From the NCBI RefSeq assembly GCF_001514215.1, contig NZ_KQ948861.1:8010-72009 (forward strand): DNA of 64,000 nt. Direction: 5' to 3'. This stretch comes from Streptomyces bungoensis. Its GTDB lineage: Bacteria > Actinomycetota > Actinomycetes > Streptomycetales > Streptomycetaceae. Below the pieces are notes generated by a model, which was given only the letters and a program-made list of their open reading frames with translations, made no database searches and was not told where the DNA came from. A program made the translations under genes and the position numbers. Numbering within the stretch: position 1 is the first letter of the stretch; the number at the start of each line of letters is the position of its first letter. Positions 43,654 to 52,108 of the stretch are shown here, in pieces.

Positions 43654-45273
43654 TCAGCGGACGCGGCCGGTGCGGTCCCGGCGGGTGAGGAGGCGCTGGG
43701 CGGCGGCGAAGCCGGGCACCCGGTGCGTGCGCAGGGCGGCCCGGGCCGCGTTGGCACCGGGGGCACCGTGCACGGCGCCACCGGGATGGGCTCCGGAGGA
43801 GGCGAGGTAGAGGCCCCGGACCGGGGTCTCCGGCCGCCCGGTACCGGGCACGGGGCGGAAGACCAGCTGCTGGTGGAGGGCGGTGGTGCCGCCGTTGATG
43901 GCGCCGTCGCGGAGGTTGGCGTCGAGGGTCTCGAGGGTCGGCGGCGCGAGGACGCGGCGGGCCCGGATGCGGGAGCGGAAGCCCGGGGCGAAGCGCTCCA
44001 CCTGCCGTTCCAGCCGGTCCGCCATGCGTTCCTGGTCCGCCGGGCCCCAGTCACCGGTGATGCCCTCGTCGCCGGCGTCCCCCCGGATGTCGTGCGGGAC
44101 GTGGGTGTACGCCCAGGCCGACTCGGTGCCGGCGGGGGAACGGGAGGCGTCCGAAGTGGTCATCTGGCCGAACAGCGCGAAGGGCCGGTCGGGCACCTGG
44201 CGCAGGGCGATCTGGGCGCCGAAGCGCGTGAGTTCGTCGAGGCCGTCGGCGAGGTGGACGGTCCCGGCCCGGGCCGCCCCCTCGGTCCGCCAGGGCACCG
44301 GGCCGTCGAGCGCCCAGTCCACCTTGAAGGTGGCGAAGTCCCACTGGAAGCGCCGCAGGTCCTCCTGCAGCTGTGCGGGCAGGTGCTCGGGGCCGACGAG
44401 TTCCTGGTAGAGGGCGGGCACGGCCACGTCGGCGAGTACCGCCTTCCGGGCGGCCACCGTGTCGCCGTCGGCGGTGCGCACCCCTACGGCGCGGCCCTCG
44501 CGGACGATGACGGAGCGGACCGGCGCACCGCAGCGGAGCTCTCCGCCGCGCAGGCGCAGCCGCCTGACCAGCGACGCGGTCAGCGCACCGGATCCGCCGA
44601 CCGGGACCGGGAATCCGTACATCTGTCCCAGCATGCACAGCAGCCAGCCGAAGCCGCCGCTGCCCGCGGACTCGGGGGCGAGGTCGGCGTGCAGGGCGTT
44701 GCCGGCCAGGAGCAGCCGGCCGCCCTCGCCGCGGAACTCCTCCTCCCCCAGCCGGCGCACCGGCAGGAGCAGGGATCGCACGGTGCGCAGGCCGCCGGCC
44801 GCGCGCACGGTCCGCAGCAGCCGGGCCGAGGCCCGTACCGGCGGGAACGGGGTGAACAGGGCGTTCATCACGTCGGGGTGCAGGGTCTGCCAGAGGTCGT
44901 ACAGACGCCGCCAGCCCGCCCCGTCGCCGGGTGCGAACGCCTCCAGGGAGGCGGCGGTGGCGTCGATCCGCCGGTCCAGCACGGCGCACCGGCCGTCGGT
45001 CAGCGGATGGGCCAGGACGTGCGGGGCGTGGCTCCAGCGCAGTCCGTACTCCTCCAGACGGAGCGCGGACATCACGGGGGACGCGGCGGCCAGCGGGAAG
45101 AAGGAGCTGAAGAGGTCGTTGACGAAGTCGGGGTCCACGCCGCGGTCGTGGCGGACCGCGCCGCCCGGCTCGGGCTGCTCCTCGAGGACCTGCACGCTCC
45201 ATCCGGCGTCCGCCAGGACGTTCGCGGCCACCAGCCCGTTGGGTCCGGCCCCGATCACCACGGCGTCAGGCAT
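43654..45273 (-). CDS. Phytoene desaturase/carotenoid isomerase-like FAD oxidoreductase
   Basis: The 539-residue protein has the dinucleotide fold AVVIGAGPNGLVAANVLADAG at its start and the second FAD signature YLASSGAHPGGAVHGAPGANAAR near the end, together with GGSGALTASLVRRLRLRGGEL. This matches NAD(P)/FAD-dependent members of the CrtI/CrtISO type that are not always carotenoid enzymes. GGAGGAA precedes ATG 45273. It overlaps the stop of the SRPBCC gene by 8 bp, so the two are coupled. No other carotenoid genes are nearby, so the natural substrate is open. Confidence 0.88.
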   Translation of the reverse strand: MPDAVVIGAGPNGLVAANVLADAGWSVQVLEEQPEPGGAVRHDRGVDPDFVNDLFSSFFPLAAASPVMSALRLEEYGLRWSHAPHVLAHPLTDGRCAVLDRRIDATAASLEAFAPGDGAGWRRLYDLWQTLHPDVMNALFTPFPPVRASARLLRTVRAAGGLRTVRSLLLPVRRLGEEEFRGEGGRLLLAGNALHADLAPESAGSGGFGWLLCMLGQMYGFPVPVGGSGALTASLVRRLRLRGGELRCGAPVRSVIVREGRAVGVRTADGDTVAARKAVLADVAVPALYQELVGPEHLPAQLQEDLRRFQWDFATFKVDWALDGPVPWRTEGAARAGTVHLADGLDELTRFGAQIALRQVPDRPFALFGQMTTSDASRSPAGTESAWAYTHVPHDIRGDAGDEGITGDWGPADQERMADRLERQVERFAPGFRSRIRARRVLAPPTLETLDANLRDGAINGGTTALHQQLVFRPVPGTGRPETPVRGLYLASSGAHPGGAVHGAPGANAARAALRTHRVPGFAAAQRLLTRRDRTGRVR

Positions 45274-45760
45274 GCGCGGTTCCTCCGGCGGCCGGGGACC
45301 GGCGCGCGGCCCGCTCCCGGCGCCCGCGCGCACCGTCCTCGCAGCACCGGGCGAGCCGGGCGAGCATCGCGCGGTGGCGCACCTGGATGAGCGCCTCCAC
45401 ACCGACGTTGTGCAGGACGGCACCGGCTCCGACCAGCGGGTGCTCGTCGACGATGACCAGGCAGTCCTCGCCCCACTCCCGCAACTCGATGAAGAAGCGG
45501 GCGGTGCCGAGGAATCCCGCGTGGATCTCCAGTTCCAGCACGGACCCCTCCTGGCAGCGCCGTACGACCGTCTCGTTGCCGACCCGGAACGGTCCGAGCC
45601 GGATCTCGTAGGCGATCGAGGAACCGACCTGCGGCCACCGGCCCTGCTTCGGCCGGGAGTCGCCGGTTCCCACCACCCACTCGGCGTACCGGTTGCCGTC
45701 CGCCAGGACCTCCCACACCGACGCGGGATCGGCCTTGATCAAGCGATGCCGTACCGCCAC
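45266..45760 (-). CDS. SRPBCC (polyketide-cyclase/START-like) protein
   Basis: The 164-residue protein has a START-type helix-grip fold: AVRHRLIKADPASVWEVLADGNRYAEWV, SSIAYEIRLGPFRVGNETVVRR, LELEIHAGFLGTARFFIELREWG and a long C-terminal helix (EALIQVRHRAMLARLARCC). Such proteins bind hydrophobic ligands. It is translationally coupled to the FAD oxidoreductase, so it may carry that enzyme's substrate. The GTG start at 45760 follows GGAGGCGC. A candidate stress box lies 49-62 bp upstream. Confidence 0.85.
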   Translation of the reverse strand: MAVRHRLIKADPASVWEVLADGNRYAEWVVGTGDSRPKQGRWPQVGSSIAYEIRLGPFRVGNETVVRRCQEGSVLELEIHAGFLGTARFFIELREWGEDCLVIVDEHPLVGAGAVLHNVGVEALIQVRHRAMLARLARCCEDGARGRRERAARRSPAAGGTAHA

Positions 45761-45808
45761 ATGCGCCTCCGGGGGACTGGATTCCGACAGTCGTCACCGA
45801 GTTCCCCC

Positions 45809-45822
45809 GGGCCGGATGCCCA
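45809..45822. promoter_or_regulatory. GGGCCG-type box upstream of the SRPBCC/FAD operon
   Basis: GGGCCGGATGCCCA has the arm GGGC opposite GCCC and shares its left half with the boxes at 48803, 51948 and 52000. It is a weaker match than those sites. Confidence 0.35.
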
Positions 45823-45928
45823 ACCACGTGACACCTCTTGCCGAGCTTCTTCCTCGGCGACGGCATGGCCGCACCGCCCCGGCCCAGCGTCCACACGCCC
45901 TGAGCGGCGGCGCGCGGCCACACCGCCG

Positions 45929-46195
45929 TCAGGTCTTCCCCCCGCCGGTGTGGTCGCGCAGGACGGTCAGGCGGCGGCGGTACTCGTCCTCGTCGATCTC
46001 GCCGCGCGCGAAGCGTTCGCCGAGCAGCTGCTCGGCGGGGGGCGGGCCGGGGGCCGCCGTCGGGGTGGAGCTGCCGGGCCGGGACAGGGCCCGGAAGAGC
46101 AGCACGCCCACGACGATGATCACCGCCCAGAAGACGAGCATGCCGATCGCCATGGCGAGCCAGCCCCATGCGCCGGGACCGTGGTACCAGTACAT
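45929..46195 (-). CDS. Small membrane protein with SHOCT domain
   Basis: The 88-residue protein has an N-terminal helix (WGWLAMAIGMLVFWAVIIVVGVLLF), a Pro-rich linker and a C-terminal SHOCT motif (QLLGERFARGEIDEDEYRRRLTVLRD). SHOCT segments are short oligomerisation modules found at the ends of many membrane proteins. ATG 46195 is correctly spaced from GAGGGAA, whereas GTG 46204 in the same frame would be too close. It is divergent from the P-type ATPase gene and is commonly found beside such stress clusters. Function unknown. Confidence 0.8.
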   Translation of the reverse strand: MYWYHGPGAWGWLAMAIGMLVFWAVIIVVGVLLFRALSRPGSSTPTAAPGPPPAEQLLGERFARGEIDEDEYRRRLTVLRDHTGGGKT

Positions 46196-46280
46196 CGCCG
46201 TCACTTCCCTCGGTGCGCGCTCCGGGTGCCGTCACCGTCATGGTCCCCCCGCCGGCCGCCGCCCGCCCGGGCCGACGGTC

Positions 46281-46296
46281 ACCGGTCGTGGCCCTT
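46281..46296. promoter_or_regulatory. Candidate DevR/OsdR-like box upstream of the P-type ATPase
   Basis: On the minus strand the sequence reads GGGCC-ACG-ACCGG, an imperfect palindrome of the same general form as the other boxes. A second half-match, GGGCCGACGGTCAC, lies just before it at 46269-46282. The two are 105-133 bp from the ATPase start. Confidence 0.35.
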
Positions 46297-46401
46297 CGAG
46301 CCCGGCCCGGGGACGGCGTGCGGAGGAGGTCCCCCAAGCAGGGCCGGACGACCCTGCCGCCGGCACCCGGGGGTGCGCTGTGATGGACGGGGAGGTAAGC
46401 C

Positions 46402-48738
46402 ATGAACGACCACCGCCCCACCCGCCCCGCACGGCTGCGCCGCCTGGCCACGGCGGTCGTGTCCCCACGGCTCGAACCCGTCCTGCTGGCGGTCACCGCG
46501 GCGGCCCTGGTCGCCGGCGGCGTCGCCTGGCTGACCGGCACGCGTGAACTCGCCGATCTGTTCTGGGCCCTGGGCACGCTGTCCGCCGTGATCCCCGCCG
46601 TCGGATGGGTGCTGAGCGCCCTGCGGCACGGGCACGCGGGCGTCGACCTCATCGCCGTCCTCGCGCTGGGCGGCACCCTGGCCGTCCAGGAGTACCTCGC
46701 GGGCGCGCTGATCGCGCTCATGCTGGCCACCGGCCGCACGCTGGAGGCGGCCGCCCAGCGGCGGGCCTCCCACGACCTGCGGGCCCTGCTGGAGCACGCG
46801 CCCCGCTCGGCGCGCCGCCGCACCGGCACCGAGGTCGCCACGGTGCCGCTGGCCGAGGTCGCCGTGGGCGACCTGCTCGTCGTCGGTCCCGGCGAGGTGG
46901 TGCCGGTCGACGGGCGGGTGGAGAGCGCCGCGGCGGTCCTCGACGAGTCCGTGCTCACCGGGGAGCCCCTCCAGGTCGAACGGACCCGGGACGAGACGGT
47001 GCGCAGCGGTGTCGTCAACGCCGCGGGCGCGTTCGAACTGCGCGCCACCGCCACCGAACGCGACAGCACCTACGCCGGGATCGTGCGCCTCGCCCAGCAG
47101 GCCGGGGCCGAGTCCGCGCCCGTCGTGCGGCTGGCCGACCGGTACGCGGCCTGGTTCCTGCCGCTGTCCGTCGCGGTGGCCGCACTGGCGTGGCTGCTGA
47201 GCGGCTCGGCCGTACGGGCGGTCGCCGTGCTGGTGGTCGCCACGCCCTGCCCGCTGCTGCTGGCCGCCCCGGTCGCCATCGTCTCCGGCCTCTCGCGCGC
47301 CTCGCGCCTCGGCGTCGTCGTGCGCGACGGCGGCGCGCTGGAGAACCTCGGCCGCGCCCGCACCCTCCTGCTGGACAAGACCGGGACGCTCACGCGCGGC
47401 CGGCCCCGCGTCCTGGACGTCACCGCCGGCCCGGGTTTCACCCCGACGGACGTGGTGCGGCTCGCGGCCTCGCTCGACCAGTACTCGCCGCACGTCCTGG
47501 CCCGGGCCATCGTCGACATCGCCCGGGAACGGAAGGTCGCCCTGTCGGTCCCCTCGGACGTCGTCGAGGAGCCCGGGCGGGGTGCCTACGGGACCGTGGA
47601 GGGGCACCGCGTCCACATCGGCCGCGTCGACCTCGGCGAGGACCGGCCGGGCTGGGCCAAGGCGGTGGAGAACCGGGCGCTCCTCGACGGGGCGGCCGTC
47701 GCCTGGCTCACCGTGGACGGGCGGCTGGCCGGGGCGCTGCTGCTGCGCGACCCGCTGCGGTCCGACGCCCCGCGCACGCTGCGCCACCTGCGGGCGGCGG
47801 GCATCGAACGGCTGCTGATGCTCACCGGCGACCGGTCCGCGCCCGCCCACGAGGTCGCCGCCGTCCTCGGCCTGGACGACGTGCGCGCCGAACTCACCCC
47901 CGCCGACAAGGTGGCCGCCGTACGCGCCGAACGCGAGCGCGCGGTCACCGTGATGGTCGGCGACGGCGTGAACGACGCGCCGGCCCTGGCCGCCGCCGAC
48001 ATCGGCGTCGCCATGGGCGCCCGCGGCTCCACCGCCTCCTCCGAGGCCGCCGACATCGTGCTGACCACCGACCGGGTCGACCGCCTCGCCGACGCGGTCA
48101 CCATCGCCCAGCGCGCCCGGCGCATCGCCGTCCAGAGCGCCCTCGGCGGCATGCTGATGTCGCTGGCCGCCATGGCCGCGGCCGCCGCCGGGCTGCTGCC
48201 GCCCGCGGTCGGTGCCCTGCTCCAGGAGGGCATCGACGTCGCAGTCATCCTCAACGCCCTGCGCGCGCTGCGGGTCGACCGGACGGCGCGACCGGCCCTG
48301 TCCCCCACCGCCGAAGCGCTCATCCACCGGTTCGCCGCCGAGCACGACGACCTCCAGGACGTCCTCGAAGCCGTCCGCGACGCCGCCGACCGCCTCTCCG
48401 GCGCCCCCGGCCCCGAGTCCCTGGCGGCGGTGGAGGAGACGCACCGGCTGCTCGACGAGCGGCTGCTGCCGCACGAGCACGCCGAGGAGCACGAGCTGTA
48501 CCCGGCGCTGGCCCCCACGCTCGGCGGCCCGGAGGCCACCGCCACCATGAGCCGCGCCCACACCGAGATCGAGCGCCTCTCCCGCCGCATCACCACCCAC
48601 CTGGAACTGGCCCACGCCGGCGGCGGCCTGTCCCCCGAACAGCTCGACGACCTGCGCTCCTGCCTGTACGGGCTGAACACCGTGCTGCGCCTGCACTTCA
48701 CCCAGGAGGAGGAGAACTACTTCTCCCTCGCGCCGTGA
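46402..48738 (+). CDS. P1B-type metal-transporting ATPase fused to a hemerythrin domain
   Basis: The 778-residue protein has an ATPase body (about 1-625) with the actuator loop LDESVLTGEPLQ, the metal-pathway motif ATPCPLLLAAPVA, the phosphorylation site LLLDKTGTLT, the P-domain MVGDGVNDAPALAAADIGVAMG and six to eight helices. No N-terminal heavy-metal-binding domain is present. Fused to it is a C-terminal HHE hemerythrin (about 635-778) with the histidine and carboxylate ligands RFAAEHDDLQ, LLPHEHAEEHELYP, SRAHTEIERL and LHFTQEEENYFSL. Metal and di-iron oxygen or NO sensing could be joined in one protein. GGGGAGGTAAGCC precedes the ATG. The natural metal is unknown. Confidence 0.93.
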   Translation: MNDHRPTRPARLRRLATAVVSPRLEPVLLAVTAAALVAGGVAWLTGTRELADLFWALGTLSAVIPAVGWVLSALRHGHAGVDLIAVLALGGTLAVQEYLAGALIALMLATGRTLEAAAQRRASHDLRALLEHAPRSARRRTGTEVATVPLAEVAVGDLLVVGPGEVVPVDGRVESAAAVLDESVLTGEPLQVERTRDETVRSGVVNAAGAFELRATATERDSTYAGIVRLAQQAGAESAPVVRLADRYAAWFLPLSVAVAALAWLLSGSAVRAVAVLVVATPCPLLLAAPVAIVSGLSRASRLGVVVRDGGALENLGRARTLLLDKTGTLTRGRPRVLDVTAGPGFTPTDVVRLAASLDQYSPHVLARAIVDIARERKVALSVPSDVVEEPGRGAYGTVEGHRVHIGRVDLGEDRPGWAKAVENRALLDGAAVAWLTVDGRLAGALLLRDPLRSDAPRTLRHLRAAGIERLLMLTGDRSAPAHEVAAVLGLDDVRAELTPADKVAAVRAERERAVTVMVGDGVNDAPALAAADIGVAMGARGSTASSEAADIVLTTDRVDRLADAVTIAQRARRIAVQSALGGMLMSLAAMAAAAAGLLPPAVGALLQEGIDVAVILNALRALRVDRTARPALSPTAEALIHRFAAEHDDLQDVLEAVRDAADRLSGAPGPESLAAVEETHRLLDERLLPHEHAEEHELYPALAPTLGGPEATATMSRAHTEIERLSRRITTHLELAHAGGGLSPEQLDDLRSCLYGLNTVLRLHFTQEEENYFSLAP

Positions 48739-48760
48739 CCGCTGTTCGCGCGTGACCGCC

Positions 48761-48800
48761 GTGCGCGGCGTGCGCGGCGTGCGCGGCGTGCGCGGCGTGC
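48761..48800. repeat. Tandem 9-bp repeat
   Basis: Four copies of GTGCGCGGC followed by GTGC lie just beyond the P-type ATPase gene, in the 305-bp intergenic region. Repeats of this kind form by slippage. They sit immediately before the palindromic box at 48803. Confidence 0.8.
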
Positions 48801-48802
48801 CG

Positions 48803-48816
48803 GGGCCGAACGGCCC
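48803..48816. promoter_or_regulatory. Perfect GGGCCG-AA-CGGCCC palindrome
   Basis: This 14-mer is completely symmetrical. The bases GCCGAACGGCCCTGG (48806-48820) recur identically at 59381-59395, in front of the ATPase operon. It lies 228 bp before the cyclic-nucleotide-fold gene at 49044. Confidence 0.6.
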
Positions 48817-49043
48817 TGGCGGCCCGGCGGCCGGTGTGGTGTCCTGGTGGTGGCGGGAAGGACCCGTTGGAGACGCGGAGAAGCGGCCGGCAGCCGCGCA
48901 CCGCGCAATCCGGATCCGCGAGAAGCGGGTGGGCCTTCCCGCCGTTCGCGTGCCGTCCTTCGCGTGGTGTGCCGTGGCCCGTGGTGCCGGGAGGCGGTGA
49001 CGCGCGCACCCTGGGGTCAGGGACCCAGGAAGGAAGCGGTGCG

Positions 49044-49502
49044 ATGACCTCCGCCATCACCATGACAACGGCCCTCGCGCCCGCGCACCGCGAGCAGCTG
49101 ATGCGCTTCGCCCGCGAGGTCTCCTACGACGCCGGGGCCCGCCTGTTCGAGGAGGGCCGGCGCGCCGACCGCTTCTGGGTCGTGCGCACCGGGACCGTCT
49201 CCCTCGACCTGCACGTGCCCGGCCGCCGTCCCGCCGTCATCGAGACGCTCGGCCAGGGCGCGCTGGTCGGCTGGTCCTGGCACTACCCGCCGCACGTGTG
49301 GCACCTGGGCGCCGAGGCCACGAGCCCGGTGCGGGCCTGGGAGTTCGACGCCGAACCGGTGCTGGCGCTGTGCGCAGCCGACGCCGGGTTCGGCCGGGCG
49401 ATCGCGGTCTGGGTCGGGCAGGTGGTCGCCGAGCGGCTGCACGCCTCCCGGATCCGGCTGCTCGACCTCTACGCGCCCTACGGCAGCGGGGGCCTGACAT
49501 GA
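49044..49502 (+). CDS. Cyclic-nucleotide-binding-fold protein without DNA-binding domain
   Basis: The 152-residue protein is a single CNMP/Crp-type beta-barrel: LMRFAREVSYDAGARLFEEGRRADRFWVV, then TGTVSLDLHVPGRRPAVIETLGQGALVGWSW and RAWEFDAEPVLALCAADAG. It ends in a helix and lacks the helix-turn-helix of Crp/Fnr. GGAAGGAAG precedes ATG 49044. Its stop overlaps the start of the CBS-BON gene (ATGA), so the two products are made together. It probably senses a nucleotide or redox signal and passes it on by protein contact. The ligand is unknown. Confidence 0.86.
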   Translation: MTSAITMTTALAPAHREQLMRFAREVSYDAGARLFEEGRRADRFWVVRTGTVSLDLHVPGRRPAVIETLGQGALVGWSWHYPPHVWHLGAEATSPVRAWEFDAEPVLALCAADAGFGRAIAVWVGQVVAERLHASRIRLLDLYAPYGSGGLT

Positions 49503-50143
49503 CGCGGGTGAGCGACGTGATGACGCGCGCCGTCGTCGGGGTGGGCCGCGGCACGCTGTTCAAGGACATCGTCGAGCGCATGGAGCAGGCGCGGGTCGGC
49601 GCCGTACCCGTCCTGGAGGGCGACGGGCGGGTGATCGGGCTGGTCTCCGAGGCCGACCTGCTGCCCAAGGAGGAGTTCCGGGACAGCGACCCGGACCGGC
49701 TCACCCAGCTGCGCAGACTGCCCGACCTGGCCAAGGCGGGGGCGCTGACCGCGGAGGAGCTGATGAGCACCCCGGCAGTCACCGTGCACGGCGACGCCAC
49801 GGTCGCCGAGGCGGCCCGGATCATGGCGGTGCGGCACGTCAAGCGGCTGCCCGTGGTGGACGCCGAAGGGGTGCTCGAGGGAGTGGTCAGCCGGGGTGAC
49901 CTGCTCAAGGTGTTCCTGCGCCCCGACAACGACCTCGCCGACGAGATCCGGCGCGACGTCGTCGACGTCCTCTTCCCGGCACCGGTCGAGCCCGTGCACA
50001 TCGTCGTCACCGACGGCGTCGCGACCCTGACCGGAACGGTCCGCGAGGCCGACCGGATCCCACTGGCCACCCGGATGACGCGCGGCGTCGAGGGCGTGGT
50101 GGCCGTGGACTGCCGACTCGTCCCGGCGGCCGGCCCGCGGTGA
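49499..50143 (+). CDS. CBS-CBS-BON protein, copy 1
   Basis: The 214-residue protein has two CBS motifs, VSDVMTRAVVGVGRGTLFKDIVERM with GRVIGLVSEADLLPKEEF and TAEELMSTPAVTVHGDATVAEAARIM with KRLPVVDAEGVLEGVVSRGDLL, then a C-terminal BON domain (DVVDVLFPAPVEPVHIVVTDGVATLTGTVREAD). CBS pairs sense adenylates, and BON domains bind phospholipid surfaces. It is coupled to the upstream CNMP gene by ATGA. Two related proteins (51178 and 58421) are present in the same island. Confidence 0.9.
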   Translation: MTRVSDVMTRAVVGVGRGTLFKDIVERMEQARVGAVPVLEGDGRVIGLVSEADLLPKEEFRDSDPDRLTQLRRLPDLAKAGALTAEELMSTPAVTVHGDATVAEAARIMAVRHVKRLPVVDAEGVLEGVVSRGDLLKVFLRPDNDLADEIRRDVVDVLFPAPVEPVHIVVTDGVATLTGTVREADRIPLATRMTRGVEGVVAVDCRLVPAAGPR

Positions 50144-50578
50144 GGGGGGCTCACCCCCTGCCCTCCGCTGTGGCTCCGCCCGCTCCCCTTCCGCCAGGCG
50201 CCGCCGCAGGAGCGAATGCGCCGTGCAGCGACCGGCGAAGGCCAGGTGGCTTGGGCCGGCAGCGGTGAGGTGCAGCCCCCGCTGTCGCGGCCTGGCGGTC
50301 GTGGGGTGCTGACGCCTTGCGGCCGACCGCCCACGGTGACGGCGGACGGCCGGTGAGGGGGCTCAGCCCCTGCCCCCGCTGTAGTACCGCCACCGGCCAG
50401 ACGCCGCCGCAGAAACCGAAGGCGACACACCGCCGGCCCGCGGCCCACACCGCCGCAGCGGCCGGCGAAGGTTCGGTGGCGTGCACGGGCGGCTCGGCTC
50501 GGCCGGCCGGCAGCGGTGAGAGGGCTCAGTGCGACACATCGCGGCCGACCGCCCGCGGTGACGTGTCGCAGAGGGGGC
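50144..50578. repeat. Decayed tandem copies of the 3' end of the adjacent gene
   Basis: The bases 50570-50710, which are the end of the gene at 50579-51181 plus its tail, recur in degenerate form at about 50352-50480 and 50148-50240. Shared landmarks are GAGGGGGCTCAGCCCCTGCC, the CCGCTGTAG that encodes the protein end, GCGCCGCCGCA and a CCGCGGCCCA-ACCGCCG stretch. The central GGGGCTCAGCCCC is itself a hairpin. No gene is supported in the interval. Confidence 0.7.
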
Positions 50579-51181
50579 TCAGCCCCTGCCCCCGCTGTAG
50601 TTCCGCCATTCGGGCCCGACCTGCTTCCACTCCTCGTCCCACTCGGCCAGGCGCCGCCGCATCAGCCGGGTGCGCACCGCCCAGCCCGCGGCCCATACCG
50701 CCGCGGCGGCCGGCGGGGCGACGAGGGCGCCGGTCAGGACCGTCTGCAGGGTCGCCTCGGCGCCCCGGACCGGGGCGGACACCAGCCGGCCGGTACGGTC
50801 CGTCCACACGGTGACCCGGGTTCCGGCCGGGGCGCCGGCGAACACCTTCGCCTGGCCCGTGCGGGACACGCCGTGCCGGTCCGTCCAGCGGACGGCGGCC
50901 CACACCCGGCCGTTCTCGAGTCCGGAGGCGGCGGGCGGGGTCTGCGCCGCGTCGTCGGTGAGGACGGCGGAGACGGAGTGCACCTGGGCCCGCCGCGCGG
51001 CGAAAGACGCGTCCGTGGCCTGGGCCGCCGCCGCACCGGCGAGGAGTCCGCCGAGCAGGACGAGGATCCAGGTCGCGAGCACGATCCAGGCCTCCACGAC
51101 GTCGCTGCGACGCCTGAGCGGGTTGCGCCGCCAGCGCCAGAGCCGGGTCGGCGCGGAGAGGGTGAGAGGTGTGCGTGTCAT
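50579..51181 (-). CDS. Membrane protein of the Rv1733c-like family
   Basis: The 200-residue protein has two helices, VEAWIVLATWILVLLGGLLAGAAAA (about 30-54) and LTGALVAPPAAAAVWAAGWAV (about 148-168), around an extracytoplasmic domain containing VRWTDRHGVSRTGQAKVFAGAPAGTRVTVWTDRTG. This resembles the two-helix Rv1733c-type proteins of the mycobacterial dormancy regulon. It overlaps the CBS-BON gene before it by ATGA (51178-51181). Its 3' end is the source of the decayed repeats downstream. Function unknown. Confidence 0.82.
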   Translation of the reverse strand: MTRTPLTLSAPTRLWRWRRNPLRRRSDVVEAWIVLATWILVLLGGLLAGAAAAQATDASFAARRAQVHSVSAVLTDDAAQTPPAASGLENGRVWAAVRWTDRHGVSRTGQAKVFAGAPAGTRVTVWTDRTGRLVSAPVRGAEATLQTVLTGALVAPPAAAAVWAAGWAVRTRLMRRRLAEWDEEWKQVGPEWRNYSGGRG

Positions 51182-51867
51182 CGTTCGCCGCCTCCTCCCG
51201 CCACCGCCGTCCGCCGCGGGTGCGGACGGTGCCCGGTCAGGGCGCAGCGGACGTCCACGACGCCCGGCACGGCGCGTGCCAGCAGGGTGGCGAGCGGGAC
51301 GAGCGTCGGGTCGTCCAGGGGGCCGGTGAGGGTGACGACTCCGTCGCGCACCTCGACGCCCACCGGGGGCGAACAGGTGCCGAAGAGCCGTACGACGACC
51401 TCGCGCCGTACCTCCTCGGCGATGTCCTCGTCGTCGCGCAGGAAGACCTTCAGCAGGTCGGAGCGGCTGACGATGCCCTCCAGGGCACCGGACCGGTCCA
51501 CGACCGGCAGCCGCTTGACCCCGCTGCGGGCCATGAGCCGCGCGGCGTGGGCGAGGGTGGCCTCGGGCGCCACGGTGACGGCGGGGGCGGTCATCAGTCC
51601 CGCCGCGGTCACCGCCTCCGCCTTGCGGACGTCGGCGAGGTGCCGCACCTGCGCGCCGTGGCCCACGTCGCCCTCGGGGTACTCCTCCTTGGGCAGCAGG
51701 TCGGCCTCGGAGACGACGCCGACGACATGCCCCTCGCCGTCCAGCACGGGCAGGGCGCTGACGTGCCAGTCCCGCAGGGTCCGCACGATGTCCTTGAACG
51801 CCGCGCCTGTGCGCAGGGCGACGACGGTGCGGGTCATCACGTCGTTCACGGTCGGTGTGCCGTTCAT
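51178..51867 (-). CDS. CBS-CBS-BON protein, copy 2
   Basis: The 229-residue protein has CBS motifs VNDVMTRTVVALRTGAAFKDIVRTL, HVVGVVSEADLLPKEEY and LMTAPAVTVAPEATLAHAARLM, KRLPVVDRSGALEGIVSRSDLL, followed by a BON domain (VVVRLFGTCSPPVGVEVRDGVVTLTGPLDD). It is more similar to copy 1 than to copy 3 by motif spacing. GGGAGGAC precedes ATG 51867. It is divergent from pyruvate phosphate dikinase across a region with two palindromic boxes, and is coupled to the downstream membrane protein. Confidence 0.9.
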   Translation of the reverse strand: MNGTPTVNDVMTRTVVALRTGAAFKDIVRTLRDWHVSALPVLDGEGHVVGVVSEADLLPKEEYPEGDVGHGAQVRHLADVRKAEAVTAAGLMTAPAVTVAPEATLAHAARLMARSGVKRLPVVDRSGALEGIVSRSDLLKVFLRDDEDIAEEVRREVVVRLFGTCSPPVGVEVRDGVVTLTGPLDDPTLVPLATLLARAVPGVVDVRCALTGHRPHPRRTAVAGGGGER

Positions 51868-51947
51868 GGCGTCCTCCCGGAGGCTCAGGGGCTCGGATGC
51901 CGTGCCGCACTCCTTCAGCGTGCGGCAGCGCCCGCGCCCGCTGCCAT

Positions 51948-52013
51948 GGGCCGAGTGGCCCGTCCCCGGGCCCGGGCGGTCCGCCCGCCCGCCCCTTGGG
52001 GGCCGGTCGGCCC
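51948..52013. promoter_or_regulatory. Two palindromic boxes in the CBS-BON/ppdK divergent region
   Basis: GGGCCGAGTGGCCC (51948-51961) and GGGCCGGTCGGCCC (52000-52013) are 14-bp palindromes with identical GGGCC and GGCCC arms, 52 bp apart. They lie between the divergent starts at 51867 and 52109, where one factor could control both. Confidence 0.6.
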
Positions 52014-52108
52014 ACCGCCGGGGGCCGAGCGCACCTCCCGGCCGGGCCCGCCCCGGCGGACGCTTGGAAGGTCACCGGTACCGCACCACGGAGCCGAAAA
52101 GAGGCGTG

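Noticed and set aside
50144..50578. Repeated hairpins as a CRISPR array or REP element
   Set aside because: Spacing is irregular, copies are few and they extend into the adjacent gene end, so they are decayed duplications instead.
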